Assembly: GCF_900129275.1 (NCBI RefSeq)
Contig: NZ_FQUX01000007.1
Coordinates: forward strand, 186,001-250,000
Source: Arenibacter palladensis
GTDB taxonomy: Bacteria > Bacteroidota > Bacteroidia > Flavobacteriales > Flavobacteriaceae
Direction: 5' to 3'
Length of the DNA: 64,000 bases
How positions within the stretch are numbered: the first letter of the stretch is position 1; each line of letters starts with the position of its first letter. Below are positions 25,422 to 35,019 of this stretch, one piece after another. The notes below the pieces were generated by a model that was not told the origin of the DNA, did no database searches, and worked only from the letters and a program-made list of their open reading frames with translations. Both the position numbers and the translations under genes were made by a program.

Positions 25422-26471
25422 ATGCCAGAAAACAATTTTCCTAAACTCCACAACGCTTCGTGGCCCGGTGTGGTAGGTAAAGGACCTGATTCAGAGCCAC
25501 CTATTTCTATAGATACCATGATTGAGCTCACTGCCAATGCGGAGGTAGATGGGGTTAAATTTGACGGATTTGACCTTTTTGCCGCCGACCCCCATTTGGA
25601 TATAGATTCAAACGATGATGGTATTAAAAAAATGGCGGATAAGGCAAGGGCCAAAAACCTTGAAATTGGAAGTTTGGTAGCTCCTGTTTGGGCCGGAACA
25701 GGGGGAGGCTCCGCCATGGGGTCCAGGGAAGAACGCAATCAGTTTGTAACCCAGGTTCGCAAGGCTTGTATTATAGGTAAAAAACTACGTGATCTTGGGA
25801 TTCGTCCCAATGGAGTTATTAGAATAGATTCGTCCGTTGATCCGCATAGTTGGGCCGCCGATCCCGTAGGTAATACCAAATTGATTGCACAGACATTCCG
25901 TGAAGCTTGCGACGTGGCCGCCGATTATGGCGAGTCCTTAGCTGCAGAAGGTGAAATATGCTGGGGAGGAATGCACGGTTGGAAGACTATGGTGAACACC
26001 CTAGAGGCTGTAGATAGACCTAATATTGGATTTCAAGCCGATATGGCCCATACCTTGTTGTATCTCTTGGGTTATAATAAGGAGGACGAAAGAATTTTGC
26101 CTAAAGACTTTGATTGGAGTGACCGGGCAACATTGACCGAAGGTCTTAAGACTGTAACTGCGGCGCTTCGCCCATGGACGATTGATTTTCACGTGGCCCA
26201 AAATGATGGTACCGTGTTTGGATCGGGATCCCATGACAAAACGGGAAGGCACTGCCAAGCTACAGATCCCAATGGAAAATTGGATATTGCTGTAGATGCA
26301 GGTCATTGGTTGCGCGATGAAAATGGCATCCTTACCAAAAAAATAAGACATATTTGTTGGGACGGATGTATGTTCCCCAATGATGTTATGATGCAGCCCA
26401 AAACTTGGAACGACATTTTAGGAGCTATGATAAAAGTGCGTCAACTACACGGTTGGTATGAGGCACCCTAA
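25422..26471 (+). CDS. TIM-barrel xylose-isomerase-like enzyme
   Basis: A 349-residue TIM barrel; the ATG at 25422 gives [21 protein letters not shown], 23 bp after the ThuA stop. Likely metal or catalytic residues lie in [10 protein letters not shown] (Glu), GFQADMAH (Asp, His), DFHVAQND (His, Asp) and [10 protein letters not shown]. It is larger than the isomerase of the other arm and not closely related, so it probably acts on a different intermediate. No signal peptide. It is co-transcribed with the ThuA gene. Confidence 0.8.
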   Translation: MPENNFPKLHNASWPGVVGKGPDSEPPISIDTMIELTANAEVDGVKFDGFDLFAADPHLDIDSNDDGIKKMADKARAKNLEIGSLVAPVWAGTGGGSAMGSREERNQFVTQVRKACIIGKKLRDLGIRPNGVIRIDSSVDPHSWAADPVGNTKLIAQTFREACDVAADYGESLAAEGEICWGGMHGWKTMVNTLEAVDRPNIGFQADMAHTLLYLLGYNKEDERILPKDFDWSDRATLTEGLKTVTAALRPWTIDFHVAQNDGTVFGSGSHDKTGRHCQATDPNGKLDIAVDAGHWLRDENGILTKKIRHICWDGCMFPNDVMMQPKTWNDILGAMIKVRQLHGWYEAP

Positions 26472-26540
26472 TATAGTGGGTTCCAAAATCAGGTATAATA
26501 CAAAAAAAGTTTAAATTCAAATAAAAAAAATAGAGTATAC

Positions 26541-27695
26541 ATGTCAAGTAAAAAGGAGTTACGAATAGGAATGGTAGGTTACGGATTTATGGGTAGAACC
26601 CACTCCAATGCCTATAGGAGGGTAGGTAATTTTTTTCCAGAGCTGGAATATCAACCTGTTTTAAAGGCTATTTGCGGGCGTAACAAAGAACGTACCCAGG
26701 CATTTGCTGACCAATGGGGATATGAATCCATAGAAACGGATTGGAAAAAGTTAATTGCCCGTGATGATATTGATGCCATAGATATATGTACTCCCAACAA
26801 TATGCACGCCGAAATTGCCATTGCAGCGGCAGAAGCCGGGAAAATGGTTTTGTGTGAAAAACCTTTGGCACGTACCGTGGCTGAAGCCCAGCCTATGGTT
26901 GATGCCATTGAAAAAGCAGGAGTGCCCAATACCGTTTATTTTAATTACAGGAGATTACCATCGGTAACTTTGGCAAAACAACTTATAGATGCCGGTAAAT
27001 TGGGTAAGATATTTCATTATCGTGCCAATTTTTTACAGGATTGGACCATTAGCCCAGAACTTCCACAAGGTGGGGAGGGCTTATGGCGCTTGGATAATGA
27101 TGCGGCCGGATCTGGTGTAACAGGAGATTTGTTGGCACATTGTATAGATACTGCTATGTGGTTGAATGGAGGAATCAAGGATGTTTCCGCCATGACCGAA
27201 ACTTTTATCAAAGAAAGGGTACATACCGGTACTGGTGAAAAACAAGAGGTAACCATTGATGACGCCTGTATGTTTCATTGCCATTTTGATAATGGCTCTT
27301 TGGGTCTTTTTGAATCCACAAGATATGCTAGAGGGCATAAAGCTTTGTATACTTTTGAAATAAATGGTGAACATGCCTCTATAAAATGGAACTTGCATGA
27401 CCTAAGTCGCTTGGAATATTTTGATCATAGGGATGAATCCCAAGAGAGAGGATGGCGTTCCATCCATGTTACGGATGGCGACCATCCATATATGGACAAA
27501 TGGTGGGTGCCAGGACTTTCTATTGGGTATGAGCATAGTTTTGTACATCAAATAGCGGATTTCCTTAAGGCTCTAGAGGAGGGCAAGCCTTGCTCGCCTA
27601 CTTTCAAGGAAGCTCAGGAAACCCAAAAAGTTTGCGAGGCCGTTTTGGAATCTGCTAGAACCAAAAGCTGGAAAGATACTGGAGTTAAATGGTAA
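26541..27695 (+). CDS. Gfo/Idh/MocA family oxidoreductase (copy 1)
   Basis: A 384-residue NAD(P)-dependent dehydrogenase: Rossmann start [28 protein letters not shown], and the family motif CEKPLA (about 113-118), followed by a C-terminal alpha/beta domain with [19 protein letters not shown]. Such enzymes oxidise or reduce sugars and inositols, often at C-3 of glycosides. It has no Tat signal, so it is cytoplasmic. It follows the isomerase by 69 bp in the same operon. Confidence 0.9.
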   Translation: MSSKKELRIGMVGYGFMGRTHSNAYRRVGNFFPELEYQPVLKAICGRNKERTQAFADQWGYESIETDWKKLIARDDIDAIDICTPNNMHAEIAIAAAEAGKMVLCEKPLARTVAEAQPMVDAIEKAGVPNTVYFNYRRLPSVTLAKQLIDAGKLGKIFHYRANFLQDWTISPELPQGGEGLWRLDNDAAGSGVTGDLLAHCIDTAMWLNGGIKDVSAMTETFIKERVHTGTGEKQEVTIDDACMFHCHFDNGSLGLFESTRYARGHKALYTFEINGEHASIKWNLHDLSRLEYFDHRDESQERGWRSIHVTDGDHPYMDKWWVPGLSIGYEHSFVHQIADFLKALEEGKPCSPTFKEAQETQKVCEAVLESARTKSWKDTGVKW

Positions 27696-27795
27696 CTTCC
27701 AACTTTTCAGGATAAGGAAGTTCATAGTTTGGAATTGGATTATCAATTTTTAAACTTTATTTAGAACATGAAATTAAAATTAACAAATTATTGCT

Positions 27796-28908
27796 ATGAG
27801 TAATTCTATAAAAGGATTTTGTCTTCAGTCCAACGAAAAAATATATCCAAACTCCGGTCAGTCGGTCCTTAGTAATTCAGCGGTTGTAGATATGGAAATC
27901 CCTCCCTTGAAGGAAGGTGAAATATTGGCAAAAACACTGTATACAGGAATTTGTGGCTCGGATAATAGTGCAACTATTGGCAAGGCCAATTTTGATTGGG
28001 TGCAGCGTCCTAGGGTAATTGGGCACGAGTTTAGTGCCGAGGTTTTGGAGTTGGGTCCTGGTGACCACGGTGACCTGAAGGTTGGGGATATTTTTACGCC
28101 CTTGGCCATGTTGGGATGTAGGGAAGAGGATTGCCCGGCATGCAGCGTGTCCAAATGGAATTTATGCCCAAAAAAGGAAATAATCGGTTTTCATAGAAAT
28201 GGGGGGTTTGGACAACAAGTAGTTTTGGAGTCGGATCGAGTAGTACCTTTAATGAAAGGTCTTACCCCGGCCCAAGGTGCCTTGGTGGAACCTTTGTCTA
28301 TTATAACCAATGCACTTTATAACAAATGCGACATTAAGCCAGGACAGGACGTGGTTGTAACGGGCTGTGGAATCATAGGTATGATGTCTGCCGAAGTAGC
28401 ACGTGCGGCAGGAGCAAGAGTGGCCGTAACCGGAATTGCTCACGATCGTGATATCCGTTTAAAAAGGGCAAAAGAAAGAGGTTTTATTACCATAGAGGTG
28501 TCACCGGAAAATTCTTTGACCACCCAGTTGCAAAATGGCATCACCGATGATAATGGTATTCCTTTTGGTACTAATGGAAAGGTAGATCTTCTTATAGAAT
28601 GTTCCGGCGTTCCACCTGTACTTACTGAGGCGGTAGGTGTTGTAAAACCTGAAGGGGACATATGTGTTATTGCCACCTACGGAACTGATGTACAGATCAA
28701 TGCCACTCACCTTACGCGAACCTCCTTAAACATGAGGGGGTCCATGGGATCTTGCAGGGCAGATTATATGGCCGCACAAAAATTGATGGTAACCGGTATA
28801 TTTCCTTCAGAACACTACACGGACTACTATGATTTTAAAGACATCAATCAAGCTTTTGAAGATTCGATAAAGGCAAATAATATGAAGGCCGTTGTAAAAA
28901 TGAACTGA
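27796..28908 (+). CDS. Zinc-dependent medium-chain alcohol dehydrogenase
   Basis: A 370-residue MDR enzyme with catalytic zinc ligands in GICGSDN and GHEF and a structural-zinc Cys cluster in CREEDCPACSVSKWNLC (first spacing 4 rather than 2). The cofactor site is VVTGCGIIGMMSAEVA. It resembles polyol and threonine dehydrogenases that interconvert an alcohol and a ketone on a sugar chain. 100 bp after the first Gfo/Idh/MocA gene and 61 bp before the epimerase. Confidence 0.87.
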   Translation: MSNSIKGFCLQSNEKIYPNSGQSVLSNSAVVDMEIPPLKEGEILAKTLYTGICGSDNSATIGKANFDWVQRPRVIGHEFSAEVLELGPGDHGDLKVGDIFTPLAMLGCREEDCPACSVSKWNLCPKKEIIGFHRNGGFGQQVVLESDRVVPLMKGLTPAQGALVEPLSIITNALYNKCDIKPGQDVVVTGCGIIGMMSAEVARAAGARVAVTGIAHDRDIRLKRAKERGFITIEVSPENSLTTQLQNGITDDNGIPFGTNGKVDLLIECSGVPPVLTEAVGVVKPEGDICVIATYGTDVQINATHLTRTSLNMRGSMGSCRADYMAAQKLMVTGIFPSEHYTDYYDFKDINQAFEDSIKANNMKAVVKMN

Positions 28909-28969
28909 TAATACATTGGTTCTTGTACAGGCCTACAACCTAATATTAAAAAAACTAGCATTAAGGATT

Positions 28970-29989
28970 ATGCACAAAATATTTATTACAGGAGGTACCG
29001 GCTGTATAGGATCGGTCACGATTTATAAACTTCTACAATCAAAGGAAGTCGGGAAAATTGTTATTGCTACCCGCTCCAATAATGTAGACCCATTAAAATT
29101 ATGGCTACCGGATGATTTGGATTCCCGACTGGAGTTCGTTACGCTGGATGTTTCCAATTACAAAGAGATTGAAAGGGTGTTGTTTGAAGTGGACCCCACT
29201 CACATCATCCATTTAGGGGCCTACCAAAGTCCGGATTGTTCCCGCGATCATATTGGTGGCATGGAAATTAATACTGGAGGCACAATGGCGCTTTTTGATG
29301 CTGCTGAAAAACTGACCAACCTCAAGAGATTTGTTTTTGCCAGCTCGGCAGCGGTTTATGGAATGAGGTCCATGTATCCACAAGATATCATTAACGAGGA
29401 TGTTCCCTTGGCTCCGCCCAATCACTATGGCATTTGGAAATTATCGGGTGAACACCTAGCACGTTTATTTCATGATAACACCAAAATACCTACCGTATGT
29501 CTTAGGTTGAACACCACCTATGGAAAGGGTAGGGACAAAGGAAAGACCTCTGCTCCAACGAATGCCTTAAAGGCCATAGTCTTAGGAGCAGTGGATGGAA
29601 AAGTAATTCCATTTGAAATGCCTTACCAAGGAAGGGAAAACTATCATTTTGTAGAAGATGTGGGGGCTCAATTCGCAGCCTGTGCACTACAGCCCTATGA
29701 AGGCTTTGGGGCCTTTAACATACAGGGAGAGACTATTCCGATTACCTCATTTTTGGATATTATAAAAGAACAAGCTACTGCCTTGGGTATGGGGGAATAT
29801 GTATCATTAACCGTTATGGATGGTGCTCCGCCCAACCTGTTCGTTTGCGATTTGGACCATAGTAAAATAGCGGGCACATTTAAAGACTTGCCTTTGACCG
29901 ACATAGCTGAGGGAATACGAAATTCCTTGATAGAGTTCAAGGCTATGGCAGAAAAAGGCACATTAAAATATTCTACTGCTGCCTCATGA
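28970..29989 (+). CDS. NAD-dependent epimerase/dehydratase (extended SDR)
   Basis: A 339-residue extended SDR. The ATG at 28970 gives MHKIFITGGTGCIGSVTIYK, with GGTGCIG as the cofactor loop; an upstream TTG frame adds a non-family segment. ASSAAVYGM and YGIWK supply the Ser and the Tyr-x-x-x-Lys. LRLNTTYGKGRD and YHFVEDVG are usual for sugar epimerases. The stop overlaps the start of the next gene by 4 bp, implying translational coupling. Probably modifies a sugar or keto-acid intermediate of the pathway. Confidence 0.87.
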   Translation: MHKIFITGGTGCIGSVTIYKLLQSKEVGKIVIATRSNNVDPLKLWLPDDLDSRLEFVTLDVSNYKEIERVLFEVDPTHIIHLGAYQSPDCSRDHIGGMEINTGGTMALFDAAEKLTNLKRFVFASSAAVYGMRSMYPQDIINEDVPLAPPNHYGIWKLSGEHLARLFHDNTKIPTVCLRLNTTYGKGRDKGKTSAPTNALKAIVLGAVDGKVIPFEMPYQGRENYHFVEDVGAQFAACALQPYEGFGAFNIQGETIPITSFLDIIKEQATALGMGEYVSLTVMDGAPPNLFVCDLDHSKIAGTFKDLPLTDIAEGIRNSLIEFKAMAEKGTLKYSTAAS

Positions 29990-30957
29990 AAGAAATAGGA
30001 ATAGGATTTATTGGAGCTGGAGACATAGCCGATTTACATGCAGAAGCCATAAATAATTTACCTGGTGCCAAACTTGTGGGTCTTTGGAACAGGACTTTTG
30101 AGAAAGGGGCAAAAAAGGCAAAAAACTTCGGATGTAAGACCTATAAAACGGAGGATGAATTGTTTCAAGACCCCCAAATCGATGCGGTTTTCATATTGAC
30201 CAATATGGAAACCCATTGCGATTATACCATTCGGGCGGCTAAGGCAGGAAAACATATATTGGTGGAAAAACCGGCAGCCTCTAGTATTGCTGAGTTGGAG
30301 CTGATGCAGGAAGCTGTTAAAACAGCTGGTGTTAAATGTATGCCGGTCCATAACTATATATACGAGGCAGGGATAAAAAGGGCAAAATCCATGATTGAGA
30401 GCGGTAAATTGGGCGACATTTCCCAATTCTATATGATGTACAATATACATCATGCCGAGGATATAAGAGCGCGTTATCCTGGAGTCATTAGACAGATATT
30501 GACCCATCACAGTTATACTATGTTATATTTGGCAGGACAACCCAAAACAGTTTCTTGTTTAAAACATACTGTAGATACCTCCATTGCCCCACAAGAAAAT
30601 GTGGCCATGGCCAATATTAAGATGCAAAATGGTACCTTGAGCCATTTATCGGCCAGTTTTGCCAATGATGATCATGCAGGAGATCCTTGGACATGTATAA
30701 TAAAAGTTATTGGAACAAAAGGAAGTACTCGATACAGCTATCGGGATTGGGTAATTAATGATCGCAATGGCGCCCATTCACAAACGTATCAATGTTATCC
30801 TGAATCCATAAAGAATACGGCAACACATTTCATAAACAATGTATTGCGAAACAATGAAGAGGCACTTTCTAGCCTTGAGGATGCCATTACATGCCAACGA
30901 ATTATAGAGGCTTGTGAAAAATCTGAAAAAGAAGGAATACACGTGAATATCAATTAA
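29986..30957 (+). CDS. Gfo/Idh/MocA family oxidoreductase (copy 2)
   Basis: A 323-residue dehydrogenase of the same family as the gene at 26541 but divergent and 60 residues shorter: GIGFIGAGDIADLHAEAI, FILTNMETHCDY, VEKPAA and a C-terminal substrate domain. It overlaps the epimerase gene by ATGA, so the two products are made together. The pair of Gfo/Idh/MocA enzymes may oxidise and later re-reduce the same sugar position, as known for glycoside 3-oxidation systems; this is inference. Confidence 0.9.
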   Translation: MKEIGIGFIGAGDIADLHAEAINNLPGAKLVGLWNRTFEKGAKKAKNFGCKTYKTEDELFQDPQIDAVFILTNMETHCDYTIRAAKAGKHILVEKPAASSIAELELMQEAVKTAGVKCMPVHNYIYEAGIKRAKSMIESGKLGDISQFYMMYNIHHAEDIRARYPGVIRQILTHHSYTMLYLAGQPKTVSCLKHTVDTSIAPQENVAMANIKMQNGTLSHLSASFANDDHAGDPWTCIIKVIGTKGSTRYSYRDWVINDRNGAHSQTYQCYPESIKNTATHFINNVLRNNEEALSSLEDAITCQRIIEACEKSEKEGIHVNIN

Positions 30958-30975
30958 TTATATACCAAAAAAAAG

Positions 30976-33900
30976 ATGAATATTAACAAAAACGTTGCCG
31001 GGGGAAAGTTATTCCTAATGCTTTTCCTAGTCCTTGGCTTCTACAGTTGTAGTAAAGAGGAAGACAACACATTAAAAATTTCCCCTAACTCACATATTGT
31101 ACTGGTGGGTAATAATTTGGGATCACGTATGATGAACTTTGGGCATTTCGAAGCTGAACTGCAACTTCGCTTTCCCAACGATTCATTGTTTATTCGCAAT
31201 ATGTGCGATGGCGGTAATACACCTGGATTTAGGCCGCATGCATCGCGCAATTCACCATGGGCTTTTCCAGGTGCCGAGAAATTTGAGCATGAGTCGGGAC
31301 AAGCCATACATTTTGAGGATGATGAAAACGGACGTCGGTCAGGCCCTATAGGGCATTTTCCTTCCCCGGATGAATGGCTTACCAGCCTAAAAGCGGATAT
31401 CGTCATCGGATTTTTTGGATATCCCGAATCTTTTGAAGGACCAGAGGGTGTGGATAATTACAAGGAGGAATTGCGAGCTTTTATAAAGCACACACTTAGT
31501 CAAAAATACAATGGTACAACTCCACCACAATTGGCACTTGTTTCACCAATTGCCTTTGAAGATCTTTCCGATAAGATGGATTTGCCTGATGGAAAAAAGG
31601 AAAATGGCAACCTTGAGCTTTATACAGCTGCCATGAAGGAAGTAGCAGCTGAAGAAGGAGTTCTTCTTGTTGATGCTTATGAGCCAACCAAAGAATGGTA
31701 CCAAACGGAAAGTACCGATTTAACACAAGATGGATTTCAATTGACCGATTATGGCTATCAAAAGTTTGCCAAGCTATTGGCCGATAAAGTTTTTGGAACC
31801 GAGGAAAGTAAGGCGGAAGAGAACCGTGAATTGGTACTTGAAGCCGTAAATGAAAAAAACTGGTTCTGGCATAACGATTTTAAGATCCCGAATGGTGTTC
31901 ACGCCTATGGAAGACGATATGACCCATTTGGACCTGATAATTACCCTTACGAAATTGAGAAAATACGTCAGATGACCGCCATAAGGGATACGGCCATTTG
32001 GCAGGCCCTTGAAGGTAAAAAAATGGATTTGGCCAAAAGCGACGCCAAAACCAGAACATTGCCCGCAGTTGAGACCAATTATAAACCTAGCAACAAAAAT
32101 GGAAGTCCCGAATATTTATATGGAAAGGATGCATTGGACAAGATTAAGCCAGCGCCCGGATACAAGGTAGAACTTTTTGCTTCTGAAGTAGAGTTTCCAG
32201 ATCTTGCCAATCCGGTACAGGTTTCCTTTGATAACAAGGGAAGGCTTTGGGTGGCGGTAATGCCAAGTTACCCACATTACAAACCCGGAGATAGTAAGCC
32301 CAACGATAAATTACTGATACTGGAAGATACGGATGGTGATAATAAGGCCGATAAGCAAACTATTTTTGCAGATGGACTTCATCTGACTATCGGTTTTGAA
32401 TTTGCTCCTGAAGGGGTTTATCTTTCACAAGGTACAAACTTGGTTCTTCTAAAGGATACGGATGGGGATGATAAGGCCGATGTAAAGGAAATCGTTTTAA
32501 GTGGTTTTGATGACCACGATACTCACCATGCCATTAGCGCTTTCACAGCCGACCCGTCTGGGGCAATTTATATGGGAGAAGGGGTGTTTCTCCATACCAA
32601 TGTGGAAACCGCGTATGGAACCGTTAGGGGTACCAACGGTGGGTTTTACAGGTATAGCCCGCAAAGACATTATTTGGAACGTACGGCACAATTGCCCATT
32701 CCAAATCCATGGGGAATTGCATTCGATGATTGGGGGCAACCGTTTTTTGAACATACTTCAGGTCCATCCGCAACCTGGATGATGCCTGGAACCATTGTAC
32801 CTAGGTATGGTGTAAGTTCACCCTTACCTGAAAACCTTATAGAAAAAGACCATTTGGTGAGACCCACTTCAGGATTGGAATTTGTGTCCAGTAGACATTT
32901 TCCTGAAGCGGCACAGGGAAATATGTTGATTGCCAATACCATTGGATTTTTAGGGATCAAAGAGCATTCCATGGTTGATGACACTAAAACAGCTGGTTAT
33001 GTTAGTAAACACCAGGAGGATCTTATTTCTGCAAGTGACAAGAATTTTAGACCTGTAGATATGGAATTTGCCCCAGATGGCTCCTTGTACTTCATAGATT
33101 GGCACAATGTGCTTATTGGTCATATGCAGCACAATGCACGTGATCCGTTACGTGATCATGTCCATGGAAGGGTATACCGAATTACCTATCCATCAAGACC
33201 ATTGGTAGAACCTGCCAAGATCGCTGATGCCAGCATTGACGAACTATTGGATAATCTTAAGCTTCCAGAGTACCGTACCCGTTACAGGACTAAAAGGGAA
33301 TTAAGGGCCAGGGATGCCTCTGAAGTATTGTCGAAATTAAATACATGGGTGGCAAACTTGGATGCCAAGGACCCAAAGTACGAGCATCATGTTTTGGAGG
33401 CCCTATGGGTTACTTGGGGCTTGAACAAGGTGGACGGACAATTGCTTAAGCAAGTGCTGAATGCCAAGGATTTCAGGGCTCGTTCAGCTGCAGTGGGTGT
33501 TCTTCGCTATGCCGGACACCAGATTCCTGATCAGGCCGAACTATTGATGCAGGCGGCCAAAGATGACAATCCAAGAGTAAGGCTGGAAGCCCTGGTTGCG
33601 GCTTCATGGTTGGGAAGGGATGTTGGAATTCCTATTATTACCGAAGCTGGTAAAAAAGGTTTGGACAAATGGATGGAAAAACCTTATGAATCCGCGCTAG
33701 CCCATTTAAATGGTCACAAAGCCGGTGAAGAACCTAAAGAGGTGATAAAGACCGATCTAAAAGGTAAGGATTTGGAACTATTGGTTGCCGGAAGGGAAAT
33801 TTACATGAGGGATGGCTATTGTGCCACCTGTCACCAAGCAGACGGTCAAGGACTAGATGCTTCCGGTTTTCCTCCTTTAGCAGGATCCGAATGGGTTACT

Positions 33901-34182
33901 GGTAATGTGGATAGATTAATAAAACTAACCACTAAAGGTCTTATGGGACCCATAGAGGTAAATGGTAAGACCTATCCCGGTCAGGTACCTATGACACCTT
34001 TTGGAAATTTACTTACTGCAGATGAAACTGCGGCTGTATTGACTTATATAAGAAATACCTTTGGTAATAAGGCTTCCCCAATTTCACCGGAGAAGGTGAA
34101 AGAGGTACGTGAGCAGATCAAGGATAAGCAAGGTTTTTATTCGCCGGAAGAGTTGTTAAAAGAGCACCCTCACGGCAAATAA
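30976..34182 (+). CDS. SGNH-like/beta-propeller/HEAT/cytochrome c lipoprotein dehydrogenase
   Basis: A 1068-residue lipoprotein (lipid Cys25). An SGNH-like N-terminal domain (about 37-275) has VGNNLGSRM in place of the GDSL Ser and DGFQLTDYG in place of DxxH, so its hydrolase site looks lost. A propeller of the PVC-type membrane-bound dehydrogenase kind (about 395-745) carries repeated DTDGDNKADK and FAPDGSLYFIDW motifs. A HEAT-like helical region (750-910) precedes a cytochrome c domain with haem site C949-A-T-C952-H953 and Met ligand Met1006 (VPMTPFG). It should oxidise a sugar in the periplasm and pass electrons to its haem. Last gene of the operon, 18 bp after the oxidoreductase, with a strong terminator behind it. 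Confidence 0.88.
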   Translation: MNINKNVAGGKLFLMLFLVLGFYSCSKEEDNTLKISPNSHIVLVGNNLGSRMMNFGHFEAELQLRFPNDSLFIRNMCDGGNTPGFRPHASRNSPWAFPGAEKFEHESGQAIHFEDDENGRRSGPIGHFPSPDEWLTSLKADIVIGFFGYPESFEGPEGVDNYKEELRAFIKHTLSQKYNGTTPPQLALVSPIAFEDLSDKMDLPDGKKENGNLELYTAAMKEVAAEEGVLLVDAYEPTKEWYQTESTDLTQDGFQLTDYGYQKFAKLLADKVFGTEESKAEENRELVLEAVNEKNWFWHNDFKIPNGVHAYGRRYDPFGPDNYPYEIEKIRQMTAIRDTAIWQALEGKKMDLAKSDAKTRTLPAVETNYKPSNKNGSPEYLYGKDALDKIKPAPGYKVELFASEVEFPDLANPVQVSFDNKGRLWVAVMPSYPHYKPGDSKPNDKLLILEDTDGDNKADKQTIFADGLHLTIGFEFAPEGVYLSQGTNLVLLKDTDGDDKADVKEIVLSGFDDHDTHHAISAFTADPSGAIYMGEGVFLHTNVETAYGTVRGTNGGFYRYSPQRHYLERTAQLPIPNPWGIAFDDWGQPFFEHTSGPSATWMMPGTIVPRYGVSSPLPENLIEKDHLVRPTSGLEFVSSRHFPEAAQGNMLIANTIGFLGIKEHSMVDDTKTAGYVSKHQEDLISASDKNFRPVDMEFAPDGSLYFIDWHNVLIGHMQHNARDPLRDHVHGRVYRITYPSRPLVEPAKIADASIDELLDNLKLPEYRTRYRTKRELRARDASEVLSKLNTWVANLDAKDPKYEHHVLEALWVTWGLNKVDGQLLKQVLNAKDFRARSAAVGVLRYAGHQIPDQAELLMQAAKDDNPRVRLEALVAASWLGRDVGIPIITEAGKKGLDKWMEKPYESALAHLNGHKAGEEPKEVIKTDLKGKDLELLVAGREIYMRDGYCATCHQADGQGLDASGFPPLAGSEWVTGNVDRLIKLTTKGLMGPIEVNGKTYPGQVPMTPFGNLLTADETAAVLTYIRNTFGNKASPISPEKVKEVREQIKDKQGFYSPEELLKEHPHGK

Positions 34183-34212
34183 TTAGGTAAAAAGTCAATT
34201 TAACTTTTGGTT

Positions 34213-34253
34213 AAAGGCTGGTTAAAGGATATTCCTTATACCGGCCTTTTTCC
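34213..34253 (+). terminator. Rho-independent terminator of the plus-strand sugar operon
   Basis: AAAGGCTGGT pairs with ACCGGCCTTT (one G-U pair). A second short stem AAGG/CCTT sits inside, around loop ATATT (34229-34233). A T-tract follows at 34247-34251. It lies 30 bp after the dehydrogenase stop codon. Confidence 0.85.
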
Positions 34254-34574
34254 ATTTTGCACGGATTTGAACCAATTTTGGCAGACGTTTGGGTATTCTT
34301 ATAATTGTACTCAAAAAGTAGTTATTTGTAACATAATACAGTCCATTCTAGGTTCCAAAAGAAGAATCGGTATTATTGAATTTAAATTATACTATTGCCA
34401 GAAATAGGGTTCTTTTTTGCTAAGTTTTTGTTAAAAATCGTTGTTTTTTAGGTTTATACATTAATTAGCCATATTATTCCTGATTAATGTGTTAAGTTTT
34501 CATATGTTTATACGACTAAGGAAATTTAGTACACTTTGAATTAATAGTTGAACAGTAAAAACTAGTTATTAAAT
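34254..34574. other. AT-rich gap before the small orphan gene
   Basis: About 320 bp with no credible ORF; the plus-strand frame 34207-34407 runs through the terminator. It should contain the promoter for the 68-residue protein, but no clear TTG-N20-TAnnTTTG pair stands out. Confidence 0.4.
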
Positions 34575-34781
34575 ATGGGAAGGCCGGCGACAAAACCAAC
34601 GGAACTTAAGGACGGATATTATATTGAAGTTCGAAATAGAAACCAGAAAACTGGGGGTATAAAAATTAGAAGGGACACAGAGGAGCAAATGCTTCTTGCC
34701 CTCGAAGAATATAAGAAGAGCAAGGACGTAACAGTACTTGGGGAATTAAAAAACGGTAAAATGCTGGATTTGGCAGGTTAG
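34575..34781 (+). CDS. Small conserved flavobacterial protein of unknown function
   Basis: A 68-residue, mostly charged protein starting MGRPATKPTELKDGYYIEVR and ending with VLGELKNGKML. Small proteins with this GRPATKP start and a DGYYIEVRN strand are familiar from many Flavobacteriaceae. The Gly-Arg-Pro-Ala-Thr-Lys-Pro start resembles an AT-hook and suggests nucleic-acid binding, but this is a guess. It is a monocistronic gene with a strong terminator 30 bp downstream. Confidence 0.75.
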   Translation: MGRPATKPTELKDGYYIEVRNRNQKTGGIKIRRDTEEQMLLALEEYKKSKDVTVLGELKNGKMLDLAG

Positions 34782-34810
34782 CCCGCCAATAATTCGGTAT
34801 GGTAATAAAA

Positions 34811-34844
34811 AACCCTGCTTTCCAATGGGCAGGGTTATTTTTTT
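34811..34844. terminator. Bidirectional terminator between orphan protein and NhaD
   Basis: AACCCTGC pairs with GCAGGGTT around a 10-nt loop. A T-tract follows on the plus strand (34838-34844), and an A-tract precedes it (TAATAAAAAA), which gives a T-tract on the minus strand. It can end transcripts from both sides. Confidence 0.85.
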
Positions 34845-35019
34845 GTCGAAAGCATTTCTATGTTTTGCCACAAATATTAATGTGGTTTTAAGAACATCAC
34901 TGTTTAATAATTTATGGGTGATGACTTATCATCTTACTCTTGTAGCCATTAGGGTTTAGAGTATCTTCCAGTACTAACTATTGGCAATTTCTACTAGTAG
35001 GTTTGGGTTATACCTGTCC

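Noticed and set aside
34207-34407. 66-codon plus-strand frame after the haem dehydrogenase
   Set aside because: It begins at a TTG inside the terminator stem region and its product has no recognisable features.
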